A stretch of DNA of 64,000 nucleotides, from positions 1,302,001 through 1,366,000 of the forward strand of contig NZ_CP144683.1 of NCBI RefSeq assembly GCF_036687315.1, read 5' to 3'. The position numbers and the translations under genes were made by a program. The DNA is from Sphingopyxis sp. TUF1 (GTDB lineage: Bacteria; Pseudomonadota; Alphaproteobacteria; Sphingomonadales; Sphingomonadaceae). Positions 60,069 through 64,000 of the stretch are shown piece by piece; within the stretch, counting starts at the first letter, position 1, and every line of letters begins with the position of its first letter. Below the pieces are notes generated by a model. The model was not told the origin of the DNA. It ran no database searches and saw nothing but the letters and a program-made list of their open reading frames with translations.

Positions 60069-60482
60069 TTATGCTCGAGCGATCTCGCAGTTGAGCAGCT
60101 TCGACACCGGGCAATTCTTCTCCGCCTCGGCGGCGAGCGCCGCGAATTCGTCGGGCGAGATGCCGGGGACGTTGCCCGTCAGCACCAGCGCCGACTTGGT
60201 GATCGTAAAGCCGCCGTCCTGCTGCTCGAGCGTCACCGCCGCGCTCGTCTCCAGCGTGTCGCCCGAATAGCCCGCGCGCGCGAGGCCGAAGGACAGCGCC
60301 ATGGTAAAGCAAGCCGCATGCGCCGCGGCGATCAGCTCCTCGGGGTTCGTCCCGGGCAGCCCTTCGAAGCGCGTTCCAAAGCCATAGGGCTGCTCGTCGA
60401 GCACACCCGATTTGGTCGTGATCGATCCCTTGCCCTCTTTGCCGAAGCCTTCGTAACGGGCGGATGCGCGGTTGACGGTCAT
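60069..60482 (-). CDS. osmC: OsmC family peroxiredoxin
   Basis: 137 residues. GKGSITTKSGVLDEQPYGFG, then GTNPEELIAAAHAACFTMAL (peroxidatic Cys ~58) and KNCPVSKLLNCEIARA (second Cys ~124) are the OsmC marks. It reduces organic hydroperoxides using a Cys pair, with electrons from dihydrolipoamide or lipoyl proteins. OsmC rather than Ohr is suggested by the TKSGVL and the FGTRFEG blocks. It converges with the 2H gene, with only 9 bases between stops. Confidence 0.92.
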   Translation of the reverse strand: MTVNRASARYEGFGKEGKGSITTKSGVLDEQPYGFGTRFEGLPGTNPEELIAAAHAACFTMALSFGLARAGYSGDTLETSAAVTLEQQDGGFTITKSALVLTGNVPGISPDEFAALAAEAEKNCPVSKLLNCEIARA

Positions 60483-60517
60483 GGCATGTCTCCTTGGTTA
60501 GCGCCGACGCCTTTAGC

Positions 60518-60865
60518 TCACTCTGATCGATTTTGCCGCGCCACCCCCGCGCGGTCGAGCTCGCCGCCCAGCCGCCCGGTCAGCCACAACGCCCACATCC
60601 GGAAATCGGCGGCAAGGCTCCACAGCGGATAGGTGAAGGTCGCGGGCCGGTTCTTTTCGACCGCGAAATGCGCGACCCACGCAAAGGCATAACCCGCGAG
60701 CGGCAGCGCAATCAGCCACCCCCACCGCCCGCTCAGCACCGCACCGACGGCGATCGCCACGACCAGGCTGGTCCCGGCATAATGGAGCGCGCGCGTCGAT
60801 GCCTTGCTGTGCTCGCGCAGGTAAAAGGGCCAGAAATCGGCAAAGCTCGTATAGCGCCGCGCCAT
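60518..60865 (-). CDS. DUF962/Mpo1-like membrane protein
   Basis: 115 residues from the ATG at 60865; an ATG at 60877 is possible. YTSFADFWPFYLREHSKAST and RALHYAGTSLVV carry the conserved histidines, and FAWVAHFAVEKNRPATFTYP and LWSLAADFRMWALWLTGRL complete the Mpo1/DUF962 pattern. Yeast Mpo1 is an Fe2+-dependent dioxygenase that shortens 2-hydroxy fatty acids, an attractive role in a bacterium with 2-hydroxylated sphingolipids. It is last in the ung-tauE-yaiI cluster. Confidence 0.85.
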   Translation of the reverse strand: MARRYTSFADFWPFYLREHSKASTRALHYAGTSLVVAIAVGAVLSGRWGWLIALPLAGYAFAWVAHFAVEKNRPATFTYPLWSLAADFRMWALWLTGRLGGELDRAGVARQNRSE

Positions 60866-60897
60866 GGCGCCAAACATGTCGCGCCCGCGCCGCGCGG

Positions 60898-61362
60898 TCA
60901 AGCCGTCTGCCGCTTGATCCGCACCAGCGCCGCGTCCAGCGCCTGCAAAAATTGCGAGCGATCGGCTTTCGAAAAGGGCGGCGGCCCGCCCAGTCCCGCA
61001 CCCATCCCGGCGCGCAGATCGGCCATGATCGCGCGTGTCGCGATCGCCGGGCCGATCGACGCCGGCGTGAAGGGCTTGCCATTGTGCGCCAGCACGCTTG
61101 CCCCGGCCTTCAGCGCGCGGTCGGCGAGCAATATGTCGGCCGTGACGACGACGCTACGCGCATTTGCCGCCTCGGCGATCCAGTCGTCGGCGGCGTCGAA
61201 GCCGTCCGACACGACCACCCGCTCGATCAGCGGGTGCTCGGGCACGCGCAGCCGGCTGTTGCTGACGACCTTCACCTCAGCTTCGTGCCGCCACGCGACG
61301 CGATAGATTTCCTCCTTCACCGGGCAGGCGTCGGCATCGACGAGGATGACGGGCACGCTCAT
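60898..61362 (-). CDS. yaiI: YaiI/YqxD family (DUF188) protein
   Basis: 154 residues from the ATG at 61362, which overlaps the TauE stop. VILVDADACPVKEEIYRVA opens the family pattern; VVSNSRLRVPEHPLIERVVV, DWIAEAANARSVVVTADILL, ADRALKAGASVLAHNGKPFT and DLRAGMGAGLGGPPPFSKAD follow. The fold is PIN/NYN-like, with acidic residues suggesting a nuclease, but the activity is unproven. The gene is in a compact operon with the TauE-type exporter. Confidence 0.9.
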   Translation of the reverse strand: MSVPVILVDADACPVKEEIYRVAWRHEAEVKVVSNSRLRVPEHPLIERVVVSDGFDAADDWIAEAANARSVVVTADILLADRALKAGASVLAHNGKPFTPASIGPAIATRAIMADLRAGMGAGLGGPPPFSKADRSQFLQALDAALVRIKRQTA

Positions 61363-62117
61363 CCGCCCATCCCGTCCCACAGCAGCTTCGCGCCGAGCAG
61401 CACCATCAGCAGATAGATGAGCACATAGAACCGCTCGGGCTGCATCGCCTTCATCCAGCGCACGGTGAGCAGCGTCGAGACGATCGCAAGCGGCATCAGC
61501 AGCAGCGCCGCGACGACCACCTCGTGCGGAAAGGCGCCGAGCGCCAGATAGGCGGGCACCTTCATCCAGTTGACGATGGCGAACAGGATCGCGCTCGTCC
61601 CGATGAAGGTCAGGTGCGGCAGCTTGCGCGGCGTCACCCACATCTGGAACGGCGGCCCGCCTGCGTGGGCGATCTGGCTCGTCAGCCCCATGATGGCGCC
61701 AAAAATCGTTCCGACCCACCCCGGCGAGCGCGATGCGGCAACGATCCGCCCGCCGCGCTCGACCCACAGGCGATAGAGGCCGAAAGCAAGCGTGATCGCG
61801 CCCAGCGCCGCCATCAGCTGCGCCTCGTCCACGCGCTCGGCATACACATAGCCCGCGACAATCCCCACCGCCGCACCCGGCAGCATCCAGCCGATGATCC
61901 ACCCGTCCCACGTCTTGCGGAACGACCAGACGCTGATGACATCCTGCACGATCAGGATTGGCAGCAGCAACGCGGCCGCGGTCGCGGGCGGCAGTACCAG
62001 CGCGGCAAGCGGCGTCGCGAGCGCGCCGACCCCCGCCAGCCCGCCCTTCGCCATGCCGAGCAGGATCACCGCGGCGACCAGCACCGCCAGCGTCACCGGA
62101 TCGGCGAGCAGGCTCAT
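61359..62117 (-). CDS. TauE/SafE family sulfite/anion exporter
   Basis: 252 residues from the ATG at 62117. Eight hydrophobic spans, and the repeated TauE/SafE motif: GMAKGGLAGVGALATPLAAL in the first half and GLTSQIAHAGGPPFQMWVTP in the second. The family exports sulfite, sulfoacetate or other small anions. The substrate is not predictable. It follows ung by 10 bases and overlaps yaiI by four. Confidence 0.88.
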   Translation of the reverse strand: MSLLADPVTLAVLVAAVILLGMAKGGLAGVGALATPLAALVLPPATAAALLLPILIVQDVISVWSFRKTWDGWIIGWMLPGAAVGIVAGYVYAERVDEAQLMAALGAITLAFGLYRLWVERGGRIVAASRSPGWVGTIFGAIMGLTSQIAHAGGPPFQMWVTPRKLPHLTFIGTSAILFAIVNWMKVPAYLALGAFPHEVVVAALLLMPLAIVSTLLTVRWMKAMQPERFYVLIYLLMVLLGAKLLWDGMGG

Positions 62118-62127
62118 CGCGCCCCGT

Positions 62128-62832
62128 TCATGCGCCGGGATCGTCGGGCAACCGCCAGTCGATCGCGCCGCGCCCCTGCGCCTCGAGAAAGGCATTGGCC
62201 TGGCTGAACGGCCGCGACCCGAAAAAGCCGTTATGTGCCGACAGCGGCGAGGGATGCGGCGCGCGCAGGATCAGGTGCGGGCTGCCCGCCCCCAGCCCCG
62301 GCACATTCGCCGCCTTCTTCTGCGCATGGCTGCCCCACAGGATGAACACCTTGGGCGCCGGATCGGCGGCGACCGCGGCGACCGCGGCGTCGGTGAACTT
62401 CTCCCACCCCTTGCCCTGATGCGACGCCGCCTGCCCCGCCTCGACCGTCAGGCAATTGTTGAGCAGCAGCACGCCCTGCCGCGCCCAATGCGCCAGATGG
62501 CCGTGCGGCGCGGGGGCGATGCCCAGGTCGCTGCGCAATTCCTTATAGATATTGACGAGGCTCGGCGGCACCCGCACGCCCGGCTGCACCGAGAAGCAAA
62601 GCCCATGCGCCTGCCCCGGTCCGTGATAGGGGTCCTGCCCCAATATCACGACGCGAACATCTTGCGGCGGCGTCGCGTCCATCGCAGCGAACCAGTCACG
62701 CGGACGCGGATAAATCGTCTTGCCGTTCGCGCGCTCGCCTTCCAGAAATTGCTTGAGCGCCGCCATATAAGGCTGCGCAAACTCGCCGCCGATGCGCGCG
62801 AGCCAGTCGGGATGCAGTTTGACCTCGGCCAT
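62128..62832 (-). CDS. ung: uracil-DNA glycosylase
   Basis: 234 residues. The family 1 UDG motifs are complete: VVILGQDPYHGPGQAHGLCF (catalytic Asp67), VNIYKELRSDL, LLLNNCLTVEAGQAASH (Asn in the uracil pocket), WGSHAQKK and HPSPLSAHNGF (catalytic His, DNA-intercalation loop). It removes uracil from DNA at the start of base-excision repair. It is the first gene of an ung-tauE-yaiI-DUF962 operon. Confidence 0.96.
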   Translation of the reverse strand: MAEVKLHPDWLARIGGEFAQPYMAALKQFLEGERANGKTIYPRPRDWFAAMDATPPQDVRVVILGQDPYHGPGQAHGLCFSVQPGVRVPPSLVNIYKELRSDLGIAPAPHGHLAHWARQGVLLLNNCLTVEAGQAASHQGKGWEKFTDAAVAAVAADPAPKVFILWGSHAQKKAANVPGLGAGSPHLILRAPHPSPLSAHNGFFGSRPFSQANAFLEAQGRGAIDWRLPDDPGA

Positions 62833-62914
62833 GACCGCGCTTCACCAGAGCGGCGCAGGCTTGTCCAGTCCCGCCTCCAGGCGAATGCCAGCAAGCGGCC
62901 GATCAGGGGCATAA

Positions 62915-63052
62915 ATCCTCCCTGTGGCGAAGCCATGGGGAGGTGGCAGCGCGAAGCGCTGACGGAGGGGCAATGGCGCCAACGTCGCAGAGCCCCTCCA
63001 CCACTCGCTGCGCGAGCGGTCCCCCTCCCCATCGCTACGCGACAGGGAGGAT
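62915..63052. repeat. BIME-like paired palindrome, CCTCCCTGTGGC family
   Basis: CCTCCCTGTGGCGAAGCCATG at the left and GCGACAGGGAGG at the right, with GCGCGAAGCGCTGACGGAGG inside. Same orientation as 34924-35062. Confidence 0.88.
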
Positions 63053-63062
63053 ATTATCATCA

Positions 63063-63131
63063 TCGTCATCCCGGACTTGCTCCGGGTTCCGTAACGACGG
63101 CGCGGCTATGGATCTCGGATCAAGGGATGAC
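63063..63131. repeat. degenerate paired palindrome, CGTCATCCCGGACTTGCTCC family
   Basis: CGTCATCCCGGACTTGCTCCG has an imperfect inverted partner GGATCAAGGGATGAC. Related to 10231-10309 and 54271-54345, but more decayed. Confidence 0.65.
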
Positions 63132-63158
63132 AAATGTCTGGCAACGACCGGAAGCAGC

Positions 63159-63249
63159 CGTCGCCCCCGCGAAGGCGGGGGCCGCTGTCGGTTTACGCAG
63201 CGGCGTAGGCAAAGGCCGACTGCGGCCCCCGCCTTCGCGGGGGCGACGG
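63159..63249. repeat. BIME-like paired palindrome, CGTCGCCCCCGCGAAGGCGG family
   Basis: CGTCGCCCCCGCGAAGGCGGG and inverted CCCCCGCCTTCGCGGGGGCGACG, with CGGTTTACGCAGC inside. Near copy of 48239-48327. Confidence 0.87.
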
Positions 63250-63298
63250 TCAATTGGAACGTCCGCTCCCCACCCCAAAACCGCCAAAAACCCCCCCC

Positions 63299-64000
63299 TT
63301 AAATCCTCCCCCGCACGCTCAAAAACATCCGCCGCCCCAGATAGTCATATTGCGTCCCGAACGCCGGCGCCTGTCCGATCACCGGCGGCGACGCGGTTAC
63401 TCCGGTCGAGACCTGCGGCGGCGGCGTGTCGAACAGATTGGCGATGCCCAGCGTGATGCGGAACCGCTCGGCAACATCGCGGCTGACCGACAGCGAGTGA
63501 TAGAAGGTCGCGGGCACGCTCACATCGGGACAGAAACGCCCGCCGGGGCGGTAGCTCGACGTGCGGCACGGATCGCCGCCTTGCGCGCGCAGCAGCTCGT
63601 CCATGTTCGACGCCGCGCCGGTGACGTCGAGGCCATAGAAAAGCGTCCATTGGTCCTTCGTCCAGCCGAGCGTGAAGTCGCCGACCCATTTCGGATTGCC
63701 GATCGTGCCATTGTCGTCGATCACCGTGCCGGGGAACAGCGCGACCTTGTCCTCGACCTGCCACGTCATCTGCGCGCGGAACGCCAGCGACCCCAGTCTG
63801 CCCAGATCCTGATCGAGCGCGAGCGACAGGTCGACGCCGCGGTTCCGCTGGCGGCTGATGTTGACATAACGGTCGGTGACGCTCGCGACGCTCCCGCTAT
63901 CGGGCCCGGCGGTCGCGCGCGTGAACAGACCGCACAGCGGCTCGTCGGGGAAGAATTCGGAATCATAACAGCCCGACAGGATATTGCCCGCGCCGAGCAG
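63299..64000 (-). CDS. TonB-dependent receptor, C-terminal part (5' end outside window)
   Basis: The minus-strand frame is open from base 64000 to the TAA at 63299, ~233 residues. Barrel strands typical of large sphingomonad receptors are visible: DRYVNISRQRNRGVDLSLAL, FRAQMTWQVEDKVALFPGTV, WVGDFTLGWTKDQWTLFYGL, SLSVSRDVAERFRITLGIAN and LFDTPPP. The terminal strand is DYLGRRMFLSVRGRI. The NRGVD and GIANLFD segments are the usual last barrel signatures. The ligand is unknown and the plug lies outside the window. Confidence 0.88.
   Translation of the reverse strand: MLGAGNILSGCYDSEFFPDEPLCGLFTRATAGPDSGSVASVTDRYVNISRQRNRGVDLSLALDQDLGRLGSLAFRAQMTWQVEDKVALFPGTVIDDNGTIGNPKWVGDFTLGWTKDQWTLFYGLDVTGAASNMDELLRAQGGDPCRTSSYRPGGRFCPDVSVPATFYHSLSVSRDVAERFRITLGIANLFDTPPPQVSTGVTASPPVIGQAPAFGTQYDYLGRRMFLSVRGRI

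Larger units (their letters stand above)
62833..63298. other. gene-free stretch with three successive repeats
   Basis: Apart from ~80 bases holding the ung promoter region, this stretch is made of repeats at 62915-63052, 63063-63131 and 63159-63249. No coding frame with host-like codon use was seen. Confidence 0.7.

Overview
The window is a high-GC alphaproteobacterial chromosome segment. Gene content (several TonB-dependent receptors, a YbaL-type antiporter, a NaAtm1-like ABC exporter, short RNase D next to lptC-lptA, a DUF3035 lipoprotein after ileS-lspA) and very strong GC bias at third codon positions point to Sphingomonadales, most like Sphingopyxis or a close relative. The genus is an inference. 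No rRNA, tRNA, CRISPR array or prophage was seen.

Layout. 1-1849: the end of an acyl-CoA dehydrogenase, then a convergent, lower-GC restriction-modification pair (HNH endonuclease, D12-class adenine methylase). 1998-6399: M20 amidohydrolase, small GlsB-type membrane protein, and on the other strand nadB, a DUF559 gene framed by inverted hairpin repeats, and an orphan ABC ATPase. 6461-12528: CHCC zinc-finger protein, TldD, two secreted proteins of unknown role, DUF924, a PNPOx-like protein, DUF2007 and an EEP-family hydrolase. 12862-14756: sigma-54 promoter, glnK, amtB, terminator. 14971-24327: TonB receptor, broken VOC gene, HxlR-like regulator, GMC oxidoreductase, a three-gene hydroxylase operon and RecQ. 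24474-29556: YbaL antiporter, an arsR-arsI-arsC-aquaporin operon, and an AT-richer VapBC45-like toxin-antitoxin pair. 29629-33778: Atm1-type exporter, lptA, lptC, RNase D. 34041-37314: RGG-type double cold-shock protein, Dps, GDT1-like transporter, diguanylate cyclase. 37522-45993: purE-purK-folA-M19 dipeptidase, ribF, ileS-lspA-DUF3035. 46254-51902: dxs, MipA-like porin, TPP riboswitch and thiC. 51903-53691: an AT-rich reverse-transcriptase island with a structured leader. 53723-64000: two 2H phosphoesterases, DUF2726, a terminase-like HTH protein, Arr rifampin ADP-ribosyltransferase, NIPSNAP, glycine-zipper lipoprotein, arylamine N-acetyltransferase, OsmC, an ung-TauE-YaiI-DUF962 operon, and the 3' part of a second TonB receptor.

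Two features cut across this layout. Intergenic spaces carry about twenty paired-palindrome (BIME-like) repeats in several families. One sits in frame inside ileS, one pair encloses the DUF559 gene and supplies the nadB ribosome-binding site, and some extend the C-termini of adjacent genes. Second, at least three defence-type modules sit as compositional islands between core genes: the R-M pair, the VapBC45-like pair, and the lone reverse transcriptase with its upstream structured RNA. The reverse transcriptase is the best candidate for an undescribed system.
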